Shown piece by piece: positions 53,965-62,255 of a stretch of 64,000 nt of DNA. The notes under the pieces are model-generated. The model did no database searches. It saw nothing but the letters and a program-made list of their open reading frames with translations, and was not told the origin of the DNA. The DNA is from CAYIHX01 sp964363305. Lineage in GTDB: Bacteria > Bdellovibrionota > UBA1018. The stretch lies in contig CAYIHX010000003.1 of assembly GCA_964363305.1 (NCBI GenBank), positions 62,001 through 126,000 of the forward strand, written 5' to 3'. The stretch's first letter is position 1, and each line of letters begins with the position of its first letter. A program made the position numbers and the translations under genes.

Positions 53965-54870
53965 CTAGATTGAGTCCCCGCGACTGCGCGCAATCAATCT
54001 ATCAAGCTGCGCTTCATCCATCCGATATTCCGACGCACAAAAATCACACCGAATAACGGCCCCATGGTCAGCGTCGTGCATGGACTGGAGCTCTTGCTCG
54101 CCCACCAAAACAAGTGCCCTCTCCACACGTTCAGCACTGCAGCTACACTCAAACCGCAAAGGTCTCTCTTCAAGAATCACAAAAGGGCTGCCATCAAAGA
54201 GCTCTGCCAGCAATGCCACCGGGCTCGCACCGACGGCCAGCTTGTCATCCAGACCCACCAAAGACTGAACCCGCGCTTCCACCTTCTTGATGTCTTTCGG
54301 CTGAGCACCGGGCATGGCTTGAATGAGAAATCCGCCCGCCACCATCACCTCACCCTCCTCACTGACCCGCACGCTGATCCCACAGGCGGACGGAACCTGC
54401 TCACTTTGGGCCCAGTAGAAGGTCAGATCCTTCGCCAAGTGCCCTGTCATCAGGGGCACGGTACCGATGTAGGGCTGCTGCCGCTCGAGATCCTTGCTCC
54501 GAAGGACAGACAAGACCCCCTCGCCCCAGGGACCCTGAACCAGGCCAAAATCCGGAACTGGGCCGGAATCCGACCGCAGGATCACATAGCCGCGAATTGC
54601 CCCCTCGGGAGTTGAGTCGACCAAAGCCTGTTTCACTCGAGCATTGCCCTGAATATTGAGATTGATCCGCTCACCAGGCTTCCCTGCGGAGGCAAGGAGC
54701 ATTCCGCCGACGGCAGCCTCCCCTAAGGCCTTCGCCGCCAGGGTATCCAGCTTATGGGCACTCACCATATACTTGACTATTTCGGTAATGTTTATGACGA
54801 CCCCACGAATTGTCCCGTCGGCTGTCATGCATTTTGTCCAACCAGAAGTGCTGAATTGCTGGGTTTTCAT
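53965..54870 (-). CDS. hslO: Redox-regulated chaperonin Hsp33
   Basis: A 301-residue chaperone activated by oxidative unfolding. It has the N-terminal Hsp33 domain ('DTLAAKALGEAAVGGMLLASAGKPGERINLNIQGNARVKQALVDS') and the C-terminal zinc centre with the cysteine pattern CSC...CDFC (CxC-x(~31)-CxxC) that senses oxidation. Length is normal. It converges on the barrel gene (3-base gap) and is divergent from a tandem of outer-membrane proteins. Confidence 0.95.
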   Translation of the reverse strand: MKTQQFSTSGWTKCMTADGTIRGVVINITEIVKYMVSAHKLDTLAAKALGEAAVGGMLLASAGKPGERINLNIQGNARVKQALVDSTPEGAIRGYVILRSDSGPVPDFGLVQGPWGEGVLSVLRSKDLERQQPYIGTVPLMTGHLAKDLTFYWAQSEQVPSACGISVRVSEEGEVMVAGGFLIQAMPGAQPKDIKKVEARVQSLVGLDDKLAVGASPVALLAELFDGSPFVILEERPLRFECSCSAERVERALVLVGEQELQSMHDADHGAVIRCDFCASEYRMDEAQLDRLIARSRGDSI

Positions 54871-54935
54871 CTGATTCCCAACAAATCTCAGATCGCCCCC
54901 TAGACCAAGCTTTTTCTAATCAGTTGTTTTTAGGG

Positions 54936-54974
54936 TTGTGCAACGCATCAATGCGAACTATAACGCAACGCATC
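54936..54974 (+). promoter_or_regulatory. Promoter candidate with repeated GCAACGCATC
   Basis: TTGTGC (54936-54941), 17 bases, TATAAC (54959-54964), upstream of the gene at 55014. The ten-base sequence GCAACGCATC occurs at 54940-54949 and 54965-54974, one copy in the spacer and one just after the -10. A regulator dimer could use them; unproven. Confidence 0.45.
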
Positions 54975-55013
54975 CTTGGTAGTTGATTCACTTTTAAGAG
55001 GAAACTTAAAGAA

Positions 55014-55895
55014 ATGATCCGTCGCATTGCACTGCTTGTACTCACCTCTACCCTGACCCCCCTTGTTGCCCATGCCGGCTCCTTTCGACCCATGGTCGAA
55101 GTAGGCGGAGGTGCCGAGACTGCTACCGGAGGCAGTGGCCTCAACGTCCTCCTCCGAGTCAATGCTGGGCTCGGATGGCGCCTCGCGGGAAGCGACCTTC
55201 CCGGCGTAGATCAGCTCATTATTGCCCATATCGATGGCACGATGGCGGTCAATCCGGCCGACGATGGCGAGCGAATCCCCTACATGAACATTCGCTTCAT
55301 CCCCGTGGTCAATCCCCAGAACATCCCCAATCCGGGGGATGCGGGCTGGCCCCAGACCCCCGACAGCAGCCCTGGCCTCGTGCTCGACACTGGCCCCGGA
55401 CAACGCCTCTTCATCAACCTCGTACCGGCTGGATTTCAACGCGAAACCCGCGCAGGACGCGACCTCGCCGTCCGAGTCAGCCTCGTGGGCCTCGAACTCG
55501 GAACGACGACCCTACTGGACGACGACATGGCCCTCTTCCTCCAGATTTCCGCCGAACTCCTCGGTTGGAAGATGGTCGAACAAAACGGCGGCTACGGAAC
55601 CATGCATGGTTTTCGCGTGGGCGGAGCCTCCCTTGAAATCGGCATGGCTTTTAAGATCGCGTCTCAGTTTGTTGTCCGCATCGGAGTGGGCGGAAGCGCT
55701 GACGTGGCGTTCGGAGGTGGCTCCCAGGGCGCCACCATTCAAAGCGACCAAGAAGCCTATGCTCGACTGGCGTTCGATATCACGCGCTTCATTCAACTCT
55801 CTGCCCGCGCAGGCATTGTGAATTTCTCGGACACGAACTTCGACTCCCGTAGCATCTACCAATTTATGACCGGCCTCTCGGTCCGATTCGAATAG
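55014..55895 (+). CDS. Outer-membrane-type protein, tandem copy 1
   Basis: A 293-residue exported protein with a signal peptide (about 1-21) and a strand-rich domain. It shares with the next gene a set of motifs in the same order: 'RIPYMNIRFIPV', 'AGRDLAVRVS', 'MVEQNGGYGT', 'RIGVGGSADV' and 'GATIQSDQEAY', and a C-terminal aromatic residue typical of outer-membrane proteins. The repeat of two genes, 10 bases apart, indicates duplication and divergence. No named family. AAGAGGAAAC upstream helps the start. Confidence 0.8.
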   Translation: MIRRIALLVLTSTLTPLVAHAGSFRPMVEVGGGAETATGGSGLNVLLRVNAGLGWRLAGSDLPGVDQLIIAHIDGTMAVNPADDGERIPYMNIRFIPVVNPQNIPNPGDAGWPQTPDSSPGLVLDTGPGQRLFINLVPAGFQRETRAGRDLAVRVSLVGLELGTTTLLDDDMALFLQISAELLGWKMVEQNGGYGTMHGFRVGGASLEIGMAFKIASQFVVRIGVGGSADVAFGGGSQGATIQSDQEAYARLAFDITRFIQLSARAGIVNFSDTNFDSRSIYQFMTGLSVRFE

Positions 55896-55905
55896 GAATA
55901 GAACT

Positions 55906-56757
55906 ATGAACCTCCAGCACACCTTATTGGCCCTGACAGCCACCCTCGTCACCTCTTCCTTAGCTCTGGCTGACGGAATGGTGAAGCCCCTCTTCGAAGT
56001 CGGAGCAGGAACCGAGACCTCCATCGACCGTAATGCATTCAACGTTCTACTCAGAGTGCGCACAGGACTTGTCTTGGCAACCGACGCGATGACTGGTCCT
56101 GATCAATTCGTGATCGCGCAAATCGACGGAAGCATGTCCGTCAATCCGACCGATGCGGGAGATCGAATCCCCTACATGAACATCCGCTTCATCCCGGTCG
56201 GCATCCCCACGGATTCCGCCGGCCCGGCGGGATCAACGCTGGATGCGATCGCAAGCCCTGGCACCACGACCACGTTTCAGATCCTGCCCGCCGGCATCCA
56301 CCGAGACACTCGAATCGGTCGCGATTACGCCGTTCGCGTCAGCGCGATTGGCCTCGACGTCAGCCATGTCTCCTTAGTCTCTGAAGATATTGGCTTCTTC
56401 ATTCAAGCTGCGGCCGAGATGATCGGCATGAAGTTGATGGAACAGAACGGAGGCTACGGCACCCTCCTTGGATTTCGCCTCGGGGGCGTCGCCGCGGAGA
56501 TCGGATTCGCTTTCAACATCGCGCAATCCTTTATGGTTCGTATCGGCATCGGCGGGAGAGCCGACGTCAGCTTCGGAAGCAATGATGCAGGAGCCACCAT
56601 TCAAAGCGACCGAGAAGCCTACGTGAAGCTTGTTCTATCGCTTACGCAGTACATCCAGGTCTTTTCGCAGTTAGGAATTTTAAGCACAAGTGACTCCAAT
56701 TTCGACGCGCGCACACTTTATCAATTTATGGGTGGGCTCAATATCAACTTCCTCTGA
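55906..56757 (+). CDS. Outer-membrane-type protein, tandem copy 2
   Basis: A 283-residue paralogue of the previous gene with signal peptide (about 1-22). Shared motifs include 'RIPYMNIRFIPV', 'IGRDYAVRVS', 'LMEQNGGYGT', 'RIGIGGRADV' and 'GATIQSDREAY'. It differs mainly in the central loop (about residues 100-125). 10 bases separate the genes, so both are one transcript ending at the strong bidirectional hairpin at 56817-56848. Confidence 0.8.
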   Translation: MNLQHTLLALTATLVTSSLALADGMVKPLFEVGAGTETSIDRNAFNVLLRVRTGLVLATDAMTGPDQFVIAQIDGSMSVNPTDAGDRIPYMNIRFIPVGIPTDSAGPAGSTLDAIASPGTTTTFQILPAGIHRDTRIGRDYAVRVSAIGLDVSHVSLVSEDIGFFIQAAAEMIGMKLMEQNGGYGTLLGFRLGGVAAEIGFAFNIAQSFMVRIGIGGRADVSFGSNDAGATIQSDREAYVKLVLSLTQYIQVFSQLGILSTSDSNFDARTLYQFMGGLNINFL

Positions 56758-56816
56758 TTTTGATATCGGCCCTTGGTTGGGAGAGAGTAGGTGCGTTCCC
56801 ATGAAGGGGACGCAAA

Positions 56817-56848
56817 AAGGCCGGTTTCGGTTTCCCGAAGCCGGCCTT
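56817..56848. terminator. Bidirectional rho-independent terminator
   Basis: A 14-bp stem, AAGGCCGGTTTCGG / CCGAAGCCGGCCTT with a TTTC loop and a single G-T pair. A run of A before it is a T tract for the minus strand (groEL) and T-rich bases follow it on the plus strand. It separates convergent groEL and the outer-membrane tandem. Confidence 0.9.
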
Positions 56849-56880
56849 CTCTGTTCTTTTCTAAACGGGCCGTCAGGACA

Positions 56881-58539
56881 TCACATGTCCATGCCGCCCA
56901 TACCGCCCATTCCACCCATGCCGCCCATGCCGCCGCCAGCAGCAGCGCCGGAGTCTCTCTTCGGCTTTTCAGCGATGAGAGTCTCAGTGGTCAACATCAG
57001 AGCCGCAACAGACGCTGCGTTTTGAAGAGCGCAACGCTCAACCTTAGCAGGATCAATCACGCCCGCGGCAATGAGGTCTTCATAGACTTCAGTGAGAGCA
57101 TTGAAGCCCCAACCTGCCGAAGGATTGCTCATGATCTTATCAACCACGATCGAACCTTCGTGACCTGCGTTGCCAGCGATCTGGCGAACAGGCTCCTGAA
57201 GAGCACGACGAACGATGTTCACGCCAGCTTGCTGTTCAGCCGAGAGTCCCTTGAACTTCTCGAGAACCGCCGAGGCGCGAAGGAGAGCCGTACCCCCACC
57301 AGGAACGATGCCTTCTTCTACCGCTGCACGGGTAGCATTCAGGGCGTCCTCAACGCGGGCCTTCTTTTCCTTCATTTCAACTTCGGTCGCAGCGCCGACA
57401 TTGATGACGGCGACGCCGCCATGCAATTTGGCGAGACGCTCCTGGAGCTTCTCCCGATCGTAGTCCGAAGTGGTTTCTTCGACCTGCGCACGGATCTGCT
57501 TCACGCGAGCCTCAACGTCAGCTTTTTTTCCGGCTCCGTCGACGATCGTGGTGTTATCCTTGTCGATCGTGACCTTCTTGGCAGTACCCAGATCCTCAAG
57601 ACGAGTAGCGTCCAGCTTGTGACCCATCTCTTCCGAGATGACCTTTCCACCGGTGAGAACCGCGAGATCCTGAAGCATCTCTTTACGGCGATCGCCGAAG
57701 CCTGGAGCCTTGACAGCAGCCACATTGAGAGTGCCACGGAGCTTGTTCACCACGAGGGTAGCCAGAGCTTCGCCTTCGACTTCCTCGCAAATAATGAGAA
57801 GAGGACGAGACTTCTGAACAACCTTCTCGAGAACCGGAAGGAGATCCTTCATCGCGCTGATCTTCTTGTCGTAGATCAGAATGTAAGGAGACTCGAGGGA
57901 GGCTTCCATCTTCTCAGGATTAGTGACGAAGTAAGGGGAGCTGTAACCACGGTCAAACTGCATCCCTTCGACGACATCGAGGGTAGTCTCAGAGCTCTTC
58001 GCCTCTTCAACGGTGATGACGCCTTCCTTGCCCACTTTTTCCATCGCTTCAGCGATCAGCTTGCCGATTTCAGCGTCGTTATTCGCCGAAATGGTGCCCA
58101 CCTGAGCGATTTCTTTGTGATCCTTGATCGGCTTCGAGATGCGCTTCAACTCAGCGATGACCTCAACCACAGCCTTATCGACGCCGCGCTTGAGCTCCAT
58201 CGGATTATGACCGGCCGCGACCATCTTCGCGCCTTCGCGATAGATTGCCTGAGCCAATACGGTAGCCGTCGTAGTGCCGTCCCCCGCATCATCATTGGTC
58301 TTCGAAGCGACTTCGCGAACCATCTGAGCGCCCATGTTTTCAAAGCGATCGGAAAGTTCGATCTCTTTTGCGACGGTGACGCCGTCTTTGGTGACGTTCG
58401 GCGCGCCGAACGACTTCTCGATAACCACGTTACGACCCTTGGGGCCCAACGTAACCTTCACGGCATCAGCGAGGATATTCACCCCGTTGAGGATTGCCGT
58501 GCGTGCTGCTTCTGAAAAACGAAGTTCCTTTGCGGACAT
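56881..58539 (-). CDS. groL: Chaperonin GroEL
   Basis: A 552-residue Hsp60 chaperonin: 'VTLGPKGRNVVIEKSFGAPNVTKDGVTVAKEIEL', 'VASKTNDDAGDGTTTATVLAQAI' and a GGM-repeat C-terminal tail ending in Met (GGMGGM...MDM). It folds proteins together with GroES, encoded 21 bases upstream on the same strand. Length is normal for bacteria. Transcription ends at the hairpin at 56817-56848. Confidence 0.98.
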   Translation of the reverse strand: MSAKELRFSEAARTAILNGVNILADAVKVTLGPKGRNVVIEKSFGAPNVTKDGVTVAKEIELSDRFENMGAQMVREVASKTNDDAGDGTTTATVLAQAIYREGAKMVAAGHNPMELKRGVDKAVVEVIAELKRISKPIKDHKEIAQVGTISANNDAEIGKLIAEAMEKVGKEGVITVEEAKSSETTLDVVEGMQFDRGYSSPYFVTNPEKMEASLESPYILIYDKKISAMKDLLPVLEKVVQKSRPLLIICEEVEGEALATLVVNKLRGTLNVAAVKAPGFGDRRKEMLQDLAVLTGGKVISEEMGHKLDATRLEDLGTAKKVTIDKDNTTIVDGAGKKADVEARVKQIRAQVEETTSDYDREKLQERLAKLHGGVAVINVGAATEVEMKEKKARVEDALNATRAAVEEGIVPGGGTALLRASAVLEKFKGLSAEQQAGVNIVRRALQEPVRQIAGNAGHEGSIVVDKIMSNPSAGWGFNALTEVYEDLIAAGVIDPAKVERCALQNAASVAALMLTTETLIAEKPKRDSGAAAGGGMGGMGGMGGMGGMDM

Positions 58540-58560
58540 GATTCAACCTCCCAAAAATGT

Positions 58561-58851
58561 TTACTGAGTAACGACGCCGAGGATATCTTCCTCACGCATC
58601 ATCAAAAATTCATCGCCTTCGATCTTGATCTCGGTACCGGCATACTTGCCGAACAGAACGCGATCACCCTTTTTGACGTCCAGGGGGCGAATTTTTCCAT
58701 CTTCAGCAACGCGGCCTTGGCCGACAGCGATGATCTCACCCTGAATCGGCTTTTCCTTGGCGGTATCAGGAATAATGATCCCCCCCTTGGAACGCTCTTC
58801 TTCACTGTGACGCTTAACTAATACTCGATCGTGTAACGGTCTGACTTCCAT
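58561..58851 (-). CDS. groS: Co-chaperonin GroES
   Basis: A 96-residue co-chaperonin with 'RPLHDRVLVKR', the mobile loop 'EEERSKGGIIIPDTAKEKP', and 'VLFGKYAGTEIKIEGDEFLMMREEDILG'. It caps the GroEL ring. AGGAGG 11 bases before the ATG. First gene of the groES-groEL operon. Confidence 0.98.
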   Translation of the reverse strand: MEVRPLHDRVLVKRHSEEERSKGGIIIPDTAKEKPIQGEIIAVGQGRVAEDGKIRPLDVKKGDRVLFGKYAGTEIKIEGDEFLMMREEDILGVVTQ

Positions 58852-58958
58852 GGTTATGCTACCTCCTCATAGGAGCCATTAAAGGATTATGTCCAAAAAC
58901 GCATCCGACGAGCCTCTCCTCGCGATTCGAGTCAAAACTTCCGGGTTAGCGTTCGTGG

Positions 58959-58989
58959 TGTATACTGGGAACTCTCTCCCCCTTGTCAA
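58959..58989 (-). promoter_or_regulatory. Promoter candidate of groES-groEL
   Basis: On the minus strand TTGACA (58989-58984) and AGTATA (58966-58961) stand 17 bases apart, or TATACA (58964-58959) 19 bases apart. The leader to groES is about 100 bases. No CIRCE repeat is present. A heat-shock sigma promoter cannot be excluded. Confidence 0.45.
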
Positions 58990-59090
58990 CTCGCGTGCTT
59001 AAAAAAGGTACGATTTCGATGAGTTAGGGTGCGCTGCGTTACAATCTCGCTGGTTTGACTTATCGCGTCATAAAGTGTACTTCTGCGAGC

Positions 59091-59579
59091 ATGACTGGTT
59101 TTGCTCGACTTCCATCCCTCTTCACAGCCTTGGTGATCCTCAGCCTGGCCGGACCGGCCCACGCAGCGGAAACCTACACCGCAACCGACCCAGCCGCAGC
59201 TCCGGCTGATGAGGCGGCGCTTCTCGGCAAAGAAGAACCTGAACAAACCTCGGACGATGGAACGGCCTGGGTCGAGCTCGAAAGCGAGTCGTCCATGGGC
59301 GCCGCCCGCGAAGCCGAGAAAACACCACCGGCCAAGAAGCTCGCAGGACGGCTCGAGGAGTCAGATGTGGCTCGCTCGTCTTCCACAAAAGCCAGCCAGG
59401 GCTGGGGCATGTTCGACTCAGTCCCTGAGAAAAGCCGGGACTCACTGGCAACCCGCCTTACCCTCATCCAAGAACTCATTAAAAAATACGGGCGTGCCTA
59501 TGATTACCGAATTCATACGACGGCCCAACTGAAAAAAGTCCGCGACCTGCTCGATCACGAAGCAGCAGCCACGAAGTAG
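59091..59579 (+). CDS. Exported protein of unknown function
   Basis: A 162-residue protein with signal peptide ('FARLPSLFTALVILSLAGPAHA'). The middle is an Ala/Glu-rich low-complexity stretch and the end has a helical 'RLTLIQELIKKYGRAYDYRIHTTAQLKKVRDLLDHE' segment. It is divergent from groES and just upstream of tRNA-Phe. The start at 59091 gives the signal peptide; a TTG at 59055 is also open. No family is recognised. Confidence 0.65.
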   Translation: MTGFARLPSLFTALVILSLAGPAHAAETYTATDPAAAPADEAALLGKEEPEQTSDDGTAWVELESESSMGAAREAEKTPPAKKLAGRLEESDVARSSSTKASQGWGMFDSVPEKSRDSLATRLTLIQELIKKYGRAYDYRIHTTAQLKKVRDLLDHEAAATK

Positions 59580-59645
59580 GACCAGACAATCCTCTTGCGT
59601 TCTGTTTTTGAATCGCTTACCCAAAAGCCTCTTCACTCATTGAGC

Positions 59646-59721
59646 GGCCCGGTAGCTCAGTCGGTAGAGCAGCGCACTGAAAATGCGCGTGTCGGCGGTT
59701 CGATTCCGTCCTGGGCCACCA
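59646..59721 (+). tRNA. tRNA-Phe (anticodon GAA)
   Basis: Acceptor stem GGCCCGG/CTGGGCC (one G-T pair), anticodon loop CTGAAAA (GAA), T loop TTCGATT and an encoded CCA. Confidence 0.97.
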
Positions 59722-59743
59722 CTCAACAGATCTTTTGAAATCA

Positions 59744-60961
59744 TCAATCACTCGCCTGAATGGAGTAAGTTTTCCGACTCACGCAGCGAACTGAACCCAT
59801 CGTTTGGTGGGCTCCCGACAGGGGAGAGTGAGTGACCCGTAAGTCCCGCCATCGCATCAGACTGACCTCATTCTCAGTAGCCGGAGCCAGCCAAACGGCG
59901 GCACCCTCCACTGGGGGAATGGGTAGCTCGGAAAAACCATGATCGAGGGCAACGGAAAAATCCTGCCGGCTGGGGAGGAGAAAATCCTCTCCGACCGTGC
60001 CGCGAAGGTCGCCACACAGAAGAACTCCCATGGGTAAGAACGGAACCGGCGTTGACATCCACCCCGTCCAGAGTCGACGCGAGGATGAGTCGTACCAGAT
60101 CGTCCCAGCAGGTCGGCCTGCTTGAACTAAAATCCAATCTGAATTTTCTGTTCGAACGTGGGCGCCAGGTCCGTAGACCGAGGCGCATTGCCGAACCCTT
60201 TGTTGAAGGCCGCCTACCAAACCGCAGGACCGCTGGAATCCGGGAGAGTACCCTATGTTCTCCAACGCCTGCTGAATATCGGCCGACCGTCCATCTACCG
60301 AGAACAAAAGCCCGACGAGAAATCGCACAGACGCGGAATCGTCGACGCCTCTGTTTTTTCTCGCGAGATAGTAGAAAGTTTCGTGCAACCAAAACGCCAG
60401 CTGATTCATTTCATCCAGCTGATTCAAGACCGTCTCATCGTAATAGACCCGGTCTTCGTCTTCGGGGCTCGTCGCAAAAAATCGACCAAGACCTCGCGGC
60501 ACCCTTGAGTTCGCACGAATGGGGTCTAAGTAGTTTCCAAGTTGTACGCGTCGACATCCCCTCGGCAGGTAGATCAAGTGGTCATCAGCAACACCCTGAA
60601 GCCCTGCCCACGCGGGAATGGGGCGTTTTCGCTGCAAAATACGCCCATAGACAGTCAAGACATCCTCACGCAAACCGGGAATCGCAGGTAAGCGACCTAA
60701 AACCCGCTCCAGCTCATTTTCTGTGGACGACGCACCTCGAGCGACGAAAGGAACATTCGCCGCCCCCATCGAAGAGGGAAACCCAGGAATGGAGAGACGC
60801 GGATTCCGAACGTATGCGGCTTCGTAGAGATCCTGCAGAACAACGCTCTCCGACTGACTATCGGAGTCCCGACAGATGATGGAACCTCCACCGTTCCCCA
60901 CGGAATGGCCCGCGAAGACCGGGCTGGAAACAAGGGTCAAAACAAAAATCATACCGATCAT
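59744..60961 (-). CDS. Exported protein, regulator-linked ('GNGGG' type)
   Basis: A 405-residue exported protein. The signal peptide is followed by 'GHSVGNGGGSIICRD', a start shared by a recurring group of exported proteins in Bdellovibrio-type genomes. A central 'LAFWLHETFYYLARKNRG' has a His-Glu pair but not HExxH, so protease activity is doubtful. The rest is beta-rich with several cysteines. It overlaps the TIGR02147 regulator upstream by 4 bases (ATGA), so regulator and this protein are made together. Function unknown. Confidence 0.75.
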   Translation of the reverse strand: MIGMIFVLTLVSSPVFAGHSVGNGGGSIICRDSDSQSESVVLQDLYEAAYVRNPRLSIPGFPSSMGAANVPFVARGASSTENELERVLGRLPAIPGLREDVLTVYGRILQRKRPIPAWAGLQGVADDHLIYLPRGCRRVQLGNYLDPIRANSRVPRGLGRFFATSPEDEDRVYYDETVLNQLDEMNQLAFWLHETFYYLARKNRGVDDSASVRFLVGLLFSVDGRSADIQQALENIGYSPGFQRSCGLVGGLQQRVRQCASVYGPGAHVRTENSDWILVQAGRPAGTIWYDSSSRRLWTGWMSTPVPFLPMGVLLCGDLRGTVGEDFLLPSRQDFSVALDHGFSELPIPPVEGAAVWLAPATENEVSLMRWRDLRVTHSPLSGAHQTMGSVRCVSRKTYSIQASD

Positions 60962-61740
60962 GAAAACTCCTCTTCTGGGGCAGTCAGGGGAAACAGGTGA
61001 AATGCCATCTTATAGACTTCCTTTTTTTCCCCACCTTCGAGGTAGGCGCAAAGGCTGTCTCTGAACTCACGGATCAATTTCTTGGCATGTGGAATTCGGC
61101 CTGGGTCAATTGCCATGGTCATATTGGTAAAATCTCTCTCCTCCACCGAATCTCGATCTAAAGATTCCTGCGCAAGCCGGAGGTCTTCGGAGTGGGCCCT
61201 TCTCATGGAGATATCCGCCACGTCGTCCGTGGTCGTGAACTGCGAACCGGTCAATCGATAATGACCATCGCGCCCCCAGTCGATCATCTTCAGCCGTTCC
61301 ATCCTCGCAAGCGCCTTCTTGATCTCGGAAGGAGGAACCCGCAGCCTTCGTGCCATCCATCTGATGTCGGACTGGAAGCCACGAGTTTCCATCAGGCACA
61401 GAAGCGCAAAGTGAAACCAATCAGCCACGAGATGGAATTGATCGGCTGTGAGCGGCGTGCTCTTCAGCGTGTGGTCGCCGGGCGGCAGTCGCAATTTCTT
61501 TTCTTTCTCAAAAAGGCCGAGAATCGCTTGCGCCTCAAGCGGTCCGAGCGCCAGGCGAACGATGATCCTTTGCGCCAGCCGGGACGAGACTCTCCGTTTT
61601 CCGTTTAAAATTTCTGAGAGCGCAGACGGCTGCAAGCCCGCTCTCCGGGCAAAGGAACTCATGGAAAAGTGAGGATTCCTCATCCGCGCCTGCTCGAGCT
61701 GCCTCAAAAGGAGTGTTTGGATCGCCGTCTGCGCTCTCAT
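60958..61740 (-). CDS. TIGR02147-family helix-turn-helix regulator
   Basis: A 260-residue DNA-binding protein. The N-terminal helix-turn-helix ('MSSFARRAGLQPSALSEILNGKRRVSSRLAQRIIVRL') is followed by the family helical domain and a winged-helix-like part ('RWMARRLRVPPSEIKKALARMERLKMIDW'). Ligand unknown. It stands in a three-gene unit: an exported protein 5 bases upstream and another exported protein in ATGA overlap downstream. The same order of regulator and exported proteins occurs at 24353-25997. Confidence 0.88.
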   Translation of the reverse strand: MRAQTAIQTLLLRQLEQARMRNPHFSMSSFARRAGLQPSALSEILNGKRRVSSRLAQRIIVRLALGPLEAQAILGLFEKEKKLRLPPGDHTLKSTPLTADQFHLVADWFHFALLCLMETRGFQSDIRWMARRLRVPPSEIKKALARMERLKMIDWGRDGHYRLTGSQFTTTDDVADISMRRAHSEDLRLAQESLDRDSVEERDFTNMTMAIDPGRIPHAKKLIREFRDSLCAYLEGGEKKEVYKMAFHLFPLTAPEEEFS

Positions 61741-61745
61741 GAAAA

Positions 61746-62255
61746 TCAGGGCCGGGAATCGAGATCCGAATCGACAACGATGAAAGTTGAAACCGCGCGC
61801 GAATCCATCGCCGAGTCATAATACCGGCTCATATCTCCGTTCTCATTGAAAGCGAGAGGCAGAACCACTCGGTAGGTGCAAAACCCGGAATGCCCGAAAA
61901 GATCGTAGTGCCTCGTATACAATACAAAGCGGTTGGCGGAACTCGGGATATCCAGATCCATTTCCAATCGATACACGTCGAATCCTACGTGCGACGACGC
62001 AATGGGGAGATCTGCCGCATCAACACGTTCAAAGCCGCGATCCAGCGACTGAAAATGGCTTCTATGGTTCCCTTGCGTAAAAAACGCCGCACTAGGACGG
62101 CCGGGCTTCCAAGAAGTCGGAATATCTTTCGCGCAAGTCGCAGTAATTTGAATTCTGCGGGGCCCGGGTTCTATTTCAGCCATGACGGTTGCCGAGGCCT
62201 TCTGCGCCACGGACAAGACGACTAAGATCATTCCAAAAAACACATTCGATTTCAT
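61746..62255 (-). CDS. Exported protein, regulator-linked
   Basis: A 169-residue protein with signal peptide ('KSNVFFGMILVVLSVAQKASA') and two cysteines in the mature part. Beta-rich ('HVGFDVYRLEMDLDIPSSANRFVLYTRHYDLFG'). It is the first gene of the regulator operon and faces a 319-base intergenic region with operator-like repeats. The downstream TIGR02147 regulator begins after 5 bases. No family is recognised. Confidence 0.7.
   Translation of the reverse strand: MKSNVFFGMILVVLSVAQKASATVMAEIEPGPRRIQITATCAKDIPTSWKPGRPSAAFFTQGNHRSHFQSLDRGFERVDAADLPIASSHVGFDVYRLEMDLDIPSSANRFVLYTRHYDLFGHSGFCTYRVVLPLAFNENGDMSRYYDSAMDSRAVSTFIVVDSDLDSRP

Noticed and set aside
56791..58515. Very long open frame (574 codons) on the plus strand
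   Set aside because: It is the exact antisense of groEL; codon bias of the GroEL frame produces it. The translation has no recognisable motif.
58861..58990. CIRCE (HrcA) element in front of groES
   Set aside because: No TTAGCACTC-N9-GAGTGCTAA inverted repeat is present; only a partial TTAGC was seen.
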